Assembly (NCBI GenBank): GCA_035359995.1
Contig: DAORZT010000058.1
Location: 1 to 16,173, forward strand
DNA length: 16,173 bases
Direction of reading: 5' to 3'
DNA from: JAKPCT01 sp029553165
Lineage (GTDB): Bacteria > Bacillota > UBA4882 > UBA8346
Within the stretch, counting starts at the first letter, position 1, and every line of letters starts with the position of its first letter. The translations under genes and the position numbers were made by a program. A model generated the notes under the pieces. That model ran no database searches. It saw nothing but the letters and a program-made list of their open reading frames with translations, and had not been told where the DNA came from. This document shows, one piece after another, positions 1 to 7,872 of this stretch.

Positions 1-32
1 GTTTCAATCCACACTCCCGTGCAGGGAGTGAC
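1..32 (-). CRISPR. Leader-proximal type I-C CRISPR repeat; array continues past the left edge
   Basis: A 32-nt unit reads on the minus strand from GTCACTCCC to the 3' end GTGGATTGAAAC, the usual form of type I-C repeats. It contains a 7-bp palindrome, CACTCCC/GGGAGTG, around a 5-nt loop, which is the hairpin expected to be recognised by Cas5c. Only one copy is in the window, so calling it an array rests on the repeat type, its position after cas2 and a leader, and the adjoining complete I-C operon. By orientation this is the first repeat after the leader, so the newest spacers should lie immediately left of position 1. Confidence 0.9.
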
Positions 33-199
33 GTAATAACAAAAAACCTATATATCTTCTAGGTTAAAAACATTAATCACGCGATCTTAAATAAAAAACA
101 TAATAATTAATTTAAAACCTTATAAGAATACTTTCAAATCACCACCTTAATCTATATTTGCGAACCTCTTAGAAAATTAATGTTTGCTTACCCTTCGCG
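33..199 (-). promoter_or_regulatory. CRISPR leader between cas2 and the first repeat
   Basis: This 167-nt, very AT-rich, gene-free stretch lies between the cas2 stop codon and the first repeat, where an I-C leader belongs. Two inverted repeats are visible. GCGAA (160-164) pairs with TTCGC (194-198) near cas2, and AACCTA (45-50) pairs with TAGGTT (60-65) about 12 nt from the repeat. The leader should hold the array promoter and the signals that direct Cas1-Cas2 to the first repeat. No promoter boxes stand out clearly enough to place. Confidence 0.75.
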
Positions 200-490
200 C
201 TAAATCATTAATAAGCCTTCAGGATCATAAGTTGCTTTTGCACCAACATGTTCAACCCTGTTCTTCCAATTTTTACCCAAAAAATAATATCTTAAACTAT
301 CAACATTTTTGTCAATAATCTCTTCTAGTGCCCTTCTAAGTTGTGCAAACTGGACTGGATCCACTAAACATTCAAATACTGAATTTTGAACTCTTTGTCC
401 ATAGTTTTCACACTGTTTTGCTACTAAACGTAATCTTTTTCGCCCAGCATCATCTTCAGTCTTAACATCATACGTTATTAAAACCATCAT
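200..490 (-). CDS. cas2: CRISPR-associated protein Cas2 (type I-C)
   Basis: This 96-aa protein has the Cas2 ferredoxin-like start MMVLITYDV, with the conserved Asp at residue 8. The family length is about 90-100 aa. Cas2 dimers bridge two Cas1 dimers in the spacer-integration complex, where Cas2 is mainly structural. The MM start is characteristic of I-C Cas2, and AAGGGTG lies 7 nt upstream of the first ATG. It begins 12 nt after the cas1 stop and is the last gene of the operon, followed directly by the leader. Nothing in it looks damaged. Confidence 0.95.
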   Translation of the reverse strand: MMVLITYDVKTEDDAGRKRLRLVAKQCENYGQRVQNSVFECLVDPVQFAQLRRALEEIIDKNVDSLRYYFLGKNWKNRVEHVGAKATYDPEGLLMI

Positions 491-502
491 ATTTAATCAC
501 CC

Positions 503-1534
503 TTACTTCATCAAAAATGGAGGATATGCTTCCAAATCACCCCTCAAATATCTGGCCAATAATAACGCTTGAGTATAAGGAATTAAACCAATTGGAATCT
601 TCTCACCTAAAAACGGATGCGTAATCTCCTCTTGTTTCCTTCTTTGCCAGGCAGCAATTATATTTTTACGAGTATCATCGTTCATTATTACCCCACCTGA
701 CTCCTTAAAAGTAAAATCTTTAATATCTACTTGACGGTTGTTGATTAATGTTAAGGTAAGTCGATCAACTAAATACGGTCGAAGTTCTTCCATTAAATCT
801 AGGGCTAAGCTCGGTCGCCCAGGACGTTCCCGGTGAAGAAAACCAACCTGTGGATCGAGTCCCACTGTTTCTAAAGCTGCTGAACAATCATGAGCTAATA
901 AAGTGTATAAAAATGATAATAATGCATTAACTGGATCCCGCGGAGGTCGTCTACTTCTGCCATTAAACTGAAATAATTGTTTTGACTCTAATATCAGACA
1001 ATTAAAAAGACCATAATATGTCCTTGCTCCCTCACCCTCAATCCCTCTTAAAATATCTAAATTCATACAATCGGTAGCTTTTTGAAGGTTGATCGACAGA
1101 GTTTTTATTCCTTCCCCAACAGCATCTGTATTTCCTTTTTCCTCATGATCACGTATATATCGTTGCAATACACATCTACAGTTAAACAACTTACCAAAAA
1201 TAAAACTCTTTGCAATCAACAATGACTCTTCAGGTTGATCAGCTGTACGGTACTGTTTACGACGTAATAATACATTACCATTAACTCTACCTGTCACCTT
1301 AGCTCTAAACTTACCACTTTCTGATAAAAAAGACAAAGCAACATTTCGTTCGGCACAAAGGTGCATTAAAGCTGGACTTACTCCAGTATAACCAAAGCAA
1401 ACTATTCCTTCCAGGTTGTGTATTGGTATTTTCAGTTTTGTTTCTTCTCCAATTAAAACTAAAACTGTCTCCCCTTCTTTAGCAAGATAGGCATCAGGTG
1501 ATGTAACATAAAGTATATTCAACAGTTTTCGCAA
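503..1534 (-). CDS. cas1: CRISPR-associated integrase Cas1 (type I-C)
   Basis: This 343-aa metal-dependent integrase joins prespacers to the leader-repeat junction. The N-terminal beta domain (about 1-90) opens with KLLNILYVTSPDAYL, typical of the I-C clade. The catalytic helical domain carries E166 in RGIEGEGAR, H234 in GFLHRERPGR, and D246/E249 in LALDLMEEL, so all metal ligands are present. The start is a TTG (1532-1534), preceded by GAGGTG and a closer AGGA. TTG is preferred because the family N-terminus begins exactly here and no upstream ATG is available. It starts 28 nt after the cas4 stop. It should work with Cas2 and with Cas4, which sets PAM selection and spacer length. Confidence 0.96.
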   Translation of the reverse strand: MRKLLNILYVTSPDAYLAKEGETVLVLIGEETKLKIPIHNLEGIVCFGYTGVSPALMHLCAERNVALSFLSESGKFRAKVTGRVNGNVLLRRKQYRTADQPEESLLIAKSFIFGKLFNCRCVLQRYIRDHEEKGNTDAVGEGIKTLSINLQKATDCMNLDILRGIEGEGARTYYGLFNCLILESKQLFQFNGRSRRPPRDPVNALLSFLYTLLAHDCSAALETVGLDPQVGFLHRERPGRPSLALDLMEELRPYLVDRLTLTLINNRQVDIKDFTFKESGGVIMNDDTRKNIIAAWQRRKQEEITHPFLGEKIPIGLIPYTQALLLARYLRGDLEAYPPFLMK

Positions 1535-1562
1535 TTATTCCTAATCACCTCACAAGTAGTGT

Positions 1563-2222
1563 TTATCTTAACGCATTCTGTAAATATTTTTGGATTGAAT
1601 TTTTCGAATTATTGAGATCTGGCAAACAGATTTCTTCCAAAGAACATCTTCGGCAAGCTGGTTTGGATTCTGCTGCCGGAGTAATGCCTAAATTAAACAT
1701 TTCATGCATCTCTTCAGCTAATTGTTGTACTTCAGCCCTCAATTCTTCGCTAAAAATTACTCTTTGACGCCGTCGGGTACGGCCATAAAATAAATCTCCC
1801 TCAACAATTCTAATTTGAAACATCTCTTCTAAACAAATTGCTTGAGCACAAAGTTGTACAATATCACGATTATCAACCTTGGGTTGCCCATATTTATATT
1901 CAACCGGATGTGGTTTCCATTTACCTTTTCTTCCTCTAATTTCAATGCCTTCTTCATTTTGATGAAATTCTACCACATCAGCCATACCATAAAAACCAAG
2001 TTTACGCGAGATCAAAGGCAGGGAACGGGTTATTAAAACCGTTCCCCTTGACTCAGTTAAAAAAGGATCATCCACTCGCTCATGCAAATCTCTTCCACTG
2101 AAGGTAAGTAAATTCTCCTGCCATTGCTGTTCAATATGGATCAAAGCCCATTGCCTGCGACAGAAAGCAAAATGTTGGATTCCAGAAAGCATGAGAAGAT
2201 CGTCGTCATGATACTCTTTCAT
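1563..2222 (-). CDS. cas4: CRISPR-associated exonuclease Cas4 (type I-C)
   Basis: This 219-aa RecB-like nuclease has an Fe-S cluster. Visible nuclease motifs are H47, D82 in GMADVVEF, E108-x-K110 in VEYKYG, and Q123 in the QxxxQ helix. The four cluster cysteines are C21 (FCRRQW) and C190, C193 and C199 (CRRCSLEEIC). Together these make a complete active Cas4. In I-C systems Cas4 trims prespacer 3' ends and enforces PAM-correct integration with Cas1-Cas2. Its ATG overlaps the cas7c stop in an ATGA junction, implying translational coupling. Length and motif order are normal. Confidence 0.95.
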   Translation of the reverse strand: MKEYHDDDLLMLSGIQHFAFCRRQWALIHIEQQWQENLLTFSGRDLHERVDDPFLTESRGTVLITRSLPLISRKLGFYGMADVVEFHQNEEGIEIRGRKGKWKPHPVEYKYGQPKVDNRDIVQLCAQAICLEEMFQIRIVEGDLFYGRTRRRQRVIFSEELRAEVQQLAEEMHEMFNLGITPAAESKPACRRCSLEEICLPDLNNSKNSIQKYLQNALR

Positions 2223-3085
2223 AGTTTTTCGATTAAAGTAACACTAGACGGAATTTTATCTTTATCAATAGCTATAATATAATCAGAAAAAGAACGCGCT
2301 GGTTTACTTTCATCATTACGTTTGATGGTAATTGTATCAAATAATTTATGAGATTGCACATTCCCTAATTCACTATCATGTTTAAATACAATTAATTTTC
2401 GAACCGCCATTTTACCACGGGCAGCTGAATGATCATGCTCGAACATATTAATAATAGCTTCCCACAAAAGTTCCAAATCATCTTCTGAAAATCCAGTTAT
2501 TTTTTTAGCAATATTAGCTGATACATAACCTTCTGCCTTGTATAAGGCATAAGGTATAATATGTTTGCGCCCCATCTTAGAACTGGATTCTCCCTCGTTT
2601 GCATACGTACAACTGGTAATAGTCAGTTCACTCGGTACAATAGGCTCGATACTCCGGGCAAAGTTGATTTGAACAGGGCCACGGACTTGTCCACAATTAT
2701 ATTTAAGAGTCATAACTGCACCAAAAGTTCGAATATCATAAAAATTATCACACATAAATTTGGTTATCTTTTTATATTCTTCTTTATCCTTAGGTTCTTC
2801 TGCTCCATTTGGAACCTTAACACCTGTTTCCTCATAAGCCCATTTACGATTCACATCAAGCGGTACTCCTTCCTTGACATAAATCTTATATTTTTCATAA
2901 TCATTTTTTTTAACTTCTACATAGTTCCTTATTTTTCTCTTAATGCAAACATCTGTTACAATACCGTAGTTTGTCTCTGCATCAATTCGCGGCATATTAG
3001 CAGCATCCGGATCTCCGTTTGGATTTCCATTTTCTACATCAAACAAAACAACAAATTCATACCTGTTTTTAATCACTTCACTCAT
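2219..3085 (-). CDS. cas7: Cascade backbone subunit Cas7c (Csd2)
   Basis: This 288-aa RAMP-fold protein polymerises along the crRNA spacer in the I-C surveillance complex. The N-terminus YEFVVLFDVENGNPNGDPDA and the following MPRID segment are the Csd2/Cas7c signature. The length matches the family (about 280-300 aa). The ATG is preceded by AAAGGAGG (3095-3102), which sits in the tail of cas8c; the two genes are 1 nt apart. The strong ribosome binding site suits the high copy number needed for the backbone. Its stop is shared with the cas4 start as ATGA. Confidence 0.95.
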   Translation of the reverse strand: MSEVIKNRYEFVVLFDVENGNPNGDPDAANMPRIDAETNYGIVTDVCIKRKIRNYVEVKKNDYEKYKIYVKEGVPLDVNRKWAYEETGVKVPNGAEEPKDKEEYKKITKFMCDNFYDIRTFGAVMTLKYNCGQVRGPVQINFARSIEPIVPSELTITSCTYANEGESSSKMGRKHIIPYALYKAEGYVSANIAKKITGFSEDDLELLWEAIINMFEHDHSAARGKMAVRKLIVFKHDSELGNVQSHKLFDTITIKRNDESKPARSFSDYIIAIDKDKIPSSVTLIEKL

Positions 3086-3086
3086 T

Positions 3087-3452
3087 TTAATTTTCCTCCT
3101 TTATAGATGAATTTTCTTTTGATTGTCTCTCCCATAATTTTGCCCTTTGATGATAATAACCCAAAGTAAAAACTCCTTGCTCATCTAATGTTAAATGTGA
3201 CGGAAAACGATCTATATCTTTCAATATCAATTCAATCTTCTTATCATTTATATAACCATATTCTTCTTTGGCTATATGATGTTGGGCAAGTCTAATTAAT
3301 ATTGGAAAGACAGCACTTGGTGTTGTCATGGCAGAGGTAAAATATCTAGCCCTCAAAGTATCATTTCCTGCATCTTTTTGAGTTTTCTCTAAAATCGCAA
3401 ATAATCTGCCCAATAAATAAGATTTATCAGTTGTTTGCTCATTTAGCGCCAC
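3087..3452 (-). CDS. cas11c: Cas11c small subunit from an internal start within cas8c
   Basis: Inside cas8c and in the same frame, the minus strand reads AGAGGAGG, then 8 nt, then GTG (3450-3452, residue 478 of Cas8c). The product would be 121 aa, beginning M-ALNEQTTDKSYLLGRLF and ending at the Cas8c C-terminus. Known I-C systems make Cas11c as an independent C-terminal product of cas8c with about this length and boundary. Cas11c lines the belly of Cascade and supports R-loop formation. The Shine-Dalgarno is the best one within cas8c that I found. That it is translated is inference, but sequence and precedent agree. Confidence 0.8.
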   Translation of the reverse strand: MALNEQTTDKSYLLGRLFAILEKTQKDAGNDTLRARYFTSAMTTPSAVFPILIRLAQHHIAKEEYGYINDKKIELILKDIDRFPSHLTLDEQGVFTLGYYHQRAKLWERQSKENSSIKEEN

Positions 3453-4883
3453 TGTTAAAACCTCCTCTAATTTTTGAATTTTTTTAATTCTTGCCTTTCT
3501 TATTAAATAAGCCTTAATAATAGAAGCACGAATATAATTAACTCTCACTTCACTGTCAGTTTTTACTCTAATCATTATTTCTTGAAAAAGCACTGCTGGA
3601 TAAAGTCCCCCATTTAAAATAGCTCGCATTAAACTTCCCGCCAAAAGAGGATTTGCTTCCTTGTTGTTACTTTTTGGAGAAACAGTTTCACTTAATATCT
3701 TCCATATTGGTATATTGAATGGTTGATTTTCGTATTCTTTGACTGTTTCCATATCGTTATAATGCTGAGCAACTTTCCTAACAAATCCACCAAAACTATC
3801 GCAATGAAAAAATCTAACAGAGATCCGGCTTGCATTAGGCGATAATCCTAAAACATAAAATCTAACCTGAGGATTGATAACTCCATCAACATCACCAATA
3901 ACTGAACCCGACTTCGCTTTTAGCAAAATATCTTTAACTAGATTTTCGATTTTTGGATCACGCCTATAAACATTTTTCTCCTTACCTTCTTGTGTAAAAA
4001 ATGGATTAAAAAGTTCAGCTGCTAAATCTGGATATATATTCTCTGGACTTTCAGCCCAAAACACTGTTGTTGCATCACCTATTTGAACTTTTTGTTTTGG
4101 ACCAGAAAGCATATAGTTTAAAACTGTGGTATAAGCAAAGGCAACATTTTTACTAATAGGCGAATTGTAACTTTGACTTTTCCCATATGATTCATATGAG
4201 GGAGCATTAAAAGATACAATTGATGCGCCGCTTGGTTTAGCATTCTTTACATTTTTAATATTTGGATGTAATCTGGCTATTGTATTTTTTTCACCCGTGA
4301 TTAAACATTGACCAATTAGATCATCTTTGTCTTCAGAAATATGCTGTTCCCATAGCCTTTTAACCTCTAAATCATTATGTATAAATCCTTTTTCCCCATC
4401 TAATTTGAATATTAAATTACTTCCTTCCAAAATTTCATCCAAACATTCTTTTAATACAAGATGTTGTCTTGCTTCATCAACATTCCAACTACTTAAGAAA
4501 TTTAATATTGCCTTTGCCCCTTGTGAATTCGAACTACCTAAAATTCTATTGTGTAAATCTTTATAAGCTTCAAAGGCTTCTTTTGATCTATCTGGCTTGT
4601 CCTTGTTATCAATCCCTAAAACATATGTACTGTTGTCACAAATAAAATTAGGAGAAATATTAGCTGCCCGTTTCACCTGTTCCGGGACAATCATTTGTCG
4701 ATTGACAAGCTTCTTACCATTAGCATCTTCTACTTTCAACGAGATAACATCAAGCAATTCACCCGTTTTTGAAATAATTAGAGCAAATCCAACTTTCGCA
4801 CTGCAATATCCATATAACGGAATATCACTTTTTTCATCACTTGCAAGTATTTGATAATACTTATAAAGCGCACTGATAATCAT
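3087..4883 (-). CDS. cas8c: Cascade large subunit Cas8c (Csd1)
   Basis: This 598-aa protein recognises the PAM and, with Cas11c, stabilises the R-loop and recruits Cas3. The N-terminus MIISALYKYY and the C-terminal GYYHQRAKLW match Csd1/Cas8c, and the length is typical. Its start lies 4 nt after the cas5c stop, with GAGGTG overlapping that stop. The last 121 codons also encode Cas11c from an internal start (separate entry). PAM specificity cannot be read from the sequence. Confidence 0.93.
   Translation of the reverse strand: MIISALYKYYQILASDEKSDIPLYGYCSAKVGFALIISKTGELLDVISLKVEDANGKKLVNRQMIVPEQVKRAANISPNFICDNSTYVLGIDNKDKPDRSKEAFEAYKDLHNRILGSSNSQGAKAILNFLSSWNVDEARQHLVLKECLDEILEGSNLIFKLDGEKGFIHNDLEVKRLWEQHISEDKDDLIGQCLITGEKNTIARLHPNIKNVKNAKPSGASIVSFNAPSYESYGKSQSYNSPISKNVAFAYTTVLNYMLSGPKQKVQIGDATTVFWAESPENIYPDLAAELFNPFFTQEGKEKNVYRRDPKIENLVKDILLKAKSGSVIGDVDGVINPQVRFYVLGLSPNASRISVRFFHCDSFGGFVRKVAQHYNDMETVKEYENQPFNIPIWKILSETVSPKSNNKEANPLLAGSLMRAILNGGLYPAVLFQEIMIRVKTDSEVRVNYIRASIIKAYLIRKARIKKIQKLEEVLTVALNEQTTDKSYLLGRLFAILEKTQKDAGNDTLRARYFTSAMTTPSAVFPILIRLAQHHIAKEEYGYINDKKIELILKDIDRFPSHLTLDEQGVFTLGYYHQRAKLWERQSKENSSIKEEN
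3461..3468 (-). promoter_or_regulatory. Internal ribosome binding site for cas11c
   Basis: AGAGGAGG on the minus strand lies inside cas8c, 8 nt before the GTG at 3450-3452. A near-perfect Shine-Dalgarno at ideal spacing inside a coding region decides the cas11c start. Confidence 0.75.
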
Positions 4884-4887
4884 TTCA

Positions 4888-5538
4888 TCACCTCGCTTTC
4901 AATAAATCATCAACATCAATAACTCCATTTTTCATTACTGCCCTATAAAAAATTGGAGTCATGTCATTTTGAAAATCAATATCCCATAGCATCCAACCCA
5001 AGTCCATTTCTCCACTATAAAAACTTATCGGAATCTCATTTTCAACAAGTTCAAAATTTGCAGCAAATTCTCTAGTGCCAAAATAGGGTTGATGATAGCA
5101 CTGACCTTGCCTTAATCTCCTTAAGGCAATGTTATAGTGTTTTTCTGGGGTATCTTCTTCACCAGCCTTTTCTGTCATCTCAAAATGGAGCTCAATGACA
5201 TAACAGACATCTTTCAAAATGAGTGAGGCTCTTTGTTGCCTAATTACTGAAGTTACTTGATACAAGTCCAAATTACCACCGTTAATAACTGTTTTCACAT
5301 TACTGCTAGAGATCTTTTGACTAACCTCATTTCTTCGAATATTTGTGAACCTGATTTCATTAATTACATGAATTTTGTCAACCACCCATCTAATAGCTGG
5401 TTTCCAGTAAATTGCTTCCATTATTCCTCTAGCAGCTGATGGAGTTATAACATCATAACTGACACGCTCTACTTTCATTTCAGGTCTGGTAAAACAAGCA
5501 TATTCCCCATAAACTTTCAATTTAATACCATATCCCAT
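4888..5538 (-). CDS. cas5c: Cas5c, crRNA-processing endoribonuclease of type I-C
   Basis: This is a 216-aa RAMP protein. In I-C systems, which lack Cas6, Cas5c cleaves pre-crRNA within each repeat and stays bound to the 5' handle as the foot of Cascade. The N-terminus GIKLKVYGEYACFTRPEMKV followed by SYDVITPSAARGIMEAIYWKP is diagnostic. The reading frame stays open 13 codons further upstream, but AAGGAGGGATAAG directly precedes the ATG at 5536-5538. That start gives the family N-terminus and avoids overlap with cas3, so I use it. The gap to the cas3 stop is 16 nt and to cas8c 4 nt. Confidence 0.94.
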   Translation of the reverse strand: MGYGIKLKVYGEYACFTRPEMKVERVSYDVITPSAARGIMEAIYWKPAIRWVVDKIHVINEIRFTNIRRNEVSQKISSSNVKTVINGGNLDLYQVTSVIRQQRASLILKDVCYVIELHFEMTEKAGEEDTPEKHYNIALRRLRQGQCYHQPYFGTREFAANFELVENEIPISFYSGEMDLGWMLWDIDFQNDMTPIFYRAVMKNGVIDVDDLLKAR

Positions 5539-5554
5539 CTTATCCCTCCTTTCT

Positions 5555-7756
5555 TTATGCAAATATTGCTTCACCATAAGTGTTTTTTGGAATATTTAAA
5601 CCTGTAAACTTTTCATAGTTAATTTCAGGATTTTCCAAAACTAAAAAGCTATTATTAATGACTTTTATTGCTCCATTTTGGCATAAATCTTTAAATTCAT
5701 TTTCATAAATTGAAACCGTATATGGTTGTAACTTACGTGCAATACTTCGAGGATAAGAAGTAAACTTGGCTTTTTCAATTAATTCCATAGCCTTTTCATC
5801 ATAAGGAATTATGATTGAATATGTATTGTTTTCAATTAATCTGAATCGTTCAGCTGCTGTTTGAAAATCAAACTCCAATCCACTTCTTCTTTCTTCAAAA
5901 CATTCAATAATGTTCTTTTTATCCAACGCTTCTTCACCCTCAAGATCATAGAGATATTTAAAATAGTCATCGATTGCTTCCAAAGAAATGGGATCATCAT
6001 ATTTCCTAAAAATCATTTCAGCAACCTTTCCAGTCCTTTCTAAGTATCCTCTGACTTTGGCATACTCAGAAATTGGTTTAAAAACAAAAACCTTACCTTC
6101 TTTAGATTTCCCTTCTCGGTTACATCTGCCAGCTGATTGCACAATTGAATCTATTCCAGCCAAAGAACGATATACAACTGGAAAATCAACATCTACACCC
6201 GCCTCAATAAGCTGTGTAGAAACTACACGACATACTTTTCTATTTTTAGGTTCAAGCCGTTTTCTAATTTCCTCAAGTACTTCTTTTCGATGGACCGGGC
6301 ACATTAAAGTACTTAAATGAAAAGCCTCTCCTTTTAATCTTTTAAAAATCTCTTTTGCATGCTTTCTGGTATTAACTATACAAAGAACCTGCTCATAATT
6401 ATTTAGTTCTTCAGCAAGAGTGTCATCATCAATTTCATCCTTTTTGATTACCGAAACTTTTTTAAAATCTACATATAGCTTTCTTGGGTTTTCCATTATT
6501 TCAACCGGAGTAACTGATTCTGGCAATAAATCATTGATGGATGGTTGAGTTGCTGTACAAAAAATGGCCGTAGAACGATAATTCTTTACGAGTTCAGAGA
6601 TAGCTAATAGACATGGTTTTAAGTATTGAATAGGTAACATTTGTACTTCATCAAATATTAGGACACTCTTTGCCATGTTATGAATCTTTCTACATTTGGA
6701 ACTTCTATTTGAAAATAGCGATTCAAAAAATTGGACATTAGTTGTAACAACAACTGGTATATCCCAATTCTCCGAAGCCAATTTTAATTTTTCATCAATC
6801 GAGTAAATATCTTCGGAATTATTTATATCAAATTGATAATTGCTATGATGCTCTAATACGTTTTCATCTCCCAATACATCTTTGAACACTTTGGCATTTT
6901 GTTCGATAATACTTGTATATGGGATAATATAAATGATTCTGTCAAGATTATTTAATTGAGCATGATTAAGCGCAAAGGCTAAAGAAGAATAGGTTTTCCC
7001 ACCTCCGGTTGGAACAGTAAGCGTAAATAATCCCATTGGATTTTTTGACATTTTCAAGCATTGTTCTAGTATCTCTTGTCGTCTTTTATTTATCTTTGTT
7101 TCCTCACATATAAACTGAGCAAAATATCTATTGAATTTATCATTTAATTGGGATATTGACAGATTATTACCTCGAGGTTTCATTTTATCTGCCATATATG
7201 ATTCCGTATCAAGAAAGTCAGCATCTACCAAACATGAGTAAAGCATTTTTACAAAAAAAGCTATGGTGAAGCCCAAATATTTTTGATCAACAGGGGTTAT
7301 TGGTAGTCCTGGTAAAATTTTAATTGATTGCATGTCAATCTCAGCTTTATATGCACTATAATCTTCAATAATTTTGTTTAATCTTGAAAATAAAGTCCCT
7401 TCAGAAGATGCAGCAGTACCATAATCCTGTAATCCACTATGATGTCCAGCTATACAATAAGCCAGAAGTTTTCCAATCTTTTCACCATAAAGTTTTATTA
7501 CTTCCTGTGCACCAGCAGTAGAATGGTCAACTTTTATTGCCTTACCTTTTAGTTTTTCTTGAAACTGTTGTGAATACTTCCCTAAATCATGCATTAAACC
7601 ACAAATATATCCAAAATCACTAACATTAAATTTAGAAGCAAACTTCTTAGCGATTTCAGCAGTATTGCATAAATGTTCTAACAGTGTTTGCCATGATTTT
7701 TCTAAATTATCTGATGAATGAGCATAATAAATTTCTTTGCTTTCCTTTTCAATCAT
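5555..7756 (-). CDS. cas3: Cas3 helicase-nuclease (type I-C)
   Basis: This 733-aa effector is recruited by target-bound Cascade; it nicks the displaced strand and degrades DNA processively. The N-terminal HD nuclease shows H28, H56-D57 (MHDLGK), H78 and H105-H106 (AGHHSG). The SF2 helicase follows, with Walker A VPTGGGKT (248-255), DEVQ box (369-372), TAT (401-403), STQLIEAGVDVDF (513-525) and motif VI QSAGRCNREG (540-549). All catalytic motifs are intact. The start is the ATG at 7754-7756; the nearest purine-rich stretch (GAAGGGAAAAG) is rather far upstream, so initiation may be modest. It is the first gene of the operon. Confidence 0.96.
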   Translation of the reverse strand: MIEKESKEIYYAHSSDNLEKSWQTLLEHLCNTAEIAKKFASKFNVSDFGYICGLMHDLGKYSQQFQEKLKGKAIKVDHSTAGAQEVIKLYGEKIGKLLAYCIAGHHSGLQDYGTAASSEGTLFSRLNKIIEDYSAYKAEIDMQSIKILPGLPITPVDQKYLGFTIAFFVKMLYSCLVDADFLDTESYMADKMKPRGNNLSISQLNDKFNRYFAQFICEETKINKRRQEILEQCLKMSKNPMGLFTLTVPTGGGKTYSSLAFALNHAQLNNLDRIIYIIPYTSIIEQNAKVFKDVLGDENVLEHHSNYQFDINNSEDIYSIDEKLKLASENWDIPVVVTTNVQFFESLFSNRSSKCRKIHNMAKSVLIFDEVQMLPIQYLKPCLLAISELVKNYRSTAIFCTATQPSINDLLPESVTPVEIMENPRKLYVDFKKVSVIKKDEIDDDTLAEELNNYEQVLCIVNTRKHAKEIFKRLKGEAFHLSTLMCPVHRKEVLEEIRKRLEPKNRKVCRVVSTQLIEAGVDVDFPVVYRSLAGIDSIVQSAGRCNREGKSKEGKVFVFKPISEYAKVRGYLERTGKVAEMIFRKYDDPISLEAIDDYFKYLYDLEGEEALDKKNIIECFEERRSGLEFDFQTAAERFRLIENNTYSIIIPYDEKAMELIEKAKFTSYPRSIARKLQPYTVSIYENEFKDLCQNGAIKVINNSFLVLENPEINYEKFTGLNIPKNTYGEAIFA

Positions 7757-7812
7757 AGTCTATTTATCTTTTCCCTTCATTTTGTAATAAAAAAGCAATG
7801 ATTTAACTTCGC

Positions 7813-7840
7813 ATTATCAACTATATCCTACCACTCCCAA
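7813..7840 (-). promoter_or_regulatory. Candidate promoter of the cas operon
   Basis: On the minus strand, TTGGGA (7835-7840) and GATAAT (7813-7818) are 16 nt apart, a plausible sigma-A pair about 55 nt ahead of cas3. The -10 box is good and the -35 box only fair. No terminator is visible between the WYL gene and cas3, so read-through from the regulator is also possible. Confidence 0.4.
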
Positions 7841-7870
7841 CTGACATCCTTATGACACAGAACATCAGTT
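7839..7870. promoter_or_regulatory. Inverted repeat, possible operator for the WYL regulator
   Basis: AACTGA (7839-7844) and TCAGTT (7865-7870) are perfect 6-bp arms 20 nt apart, just upstream of and touching the candidate -35 box. Position suits a regulator site, but the arms are short and chance is possible. Confidence 0.3.
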
Positions 7871-7872
7871 CG

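Noticed and set aside
41..65. Hairpin AACCTA/TAGGTT followed by Ts in the leader, as a terminator
   Set aside because: The stem is only 6 bp with two G-C pairs, and a terminator directly in front of the array would silence it; a leader element is more plausible.
2561..3106. 181-aa plus-strand reading frame opposite cas7c
   Set aside because: It is wholly antisense to a well-recognised cas7c, is rich in Ile/Phe as expected of a reverse-strand shadow, and has no family resemblance.
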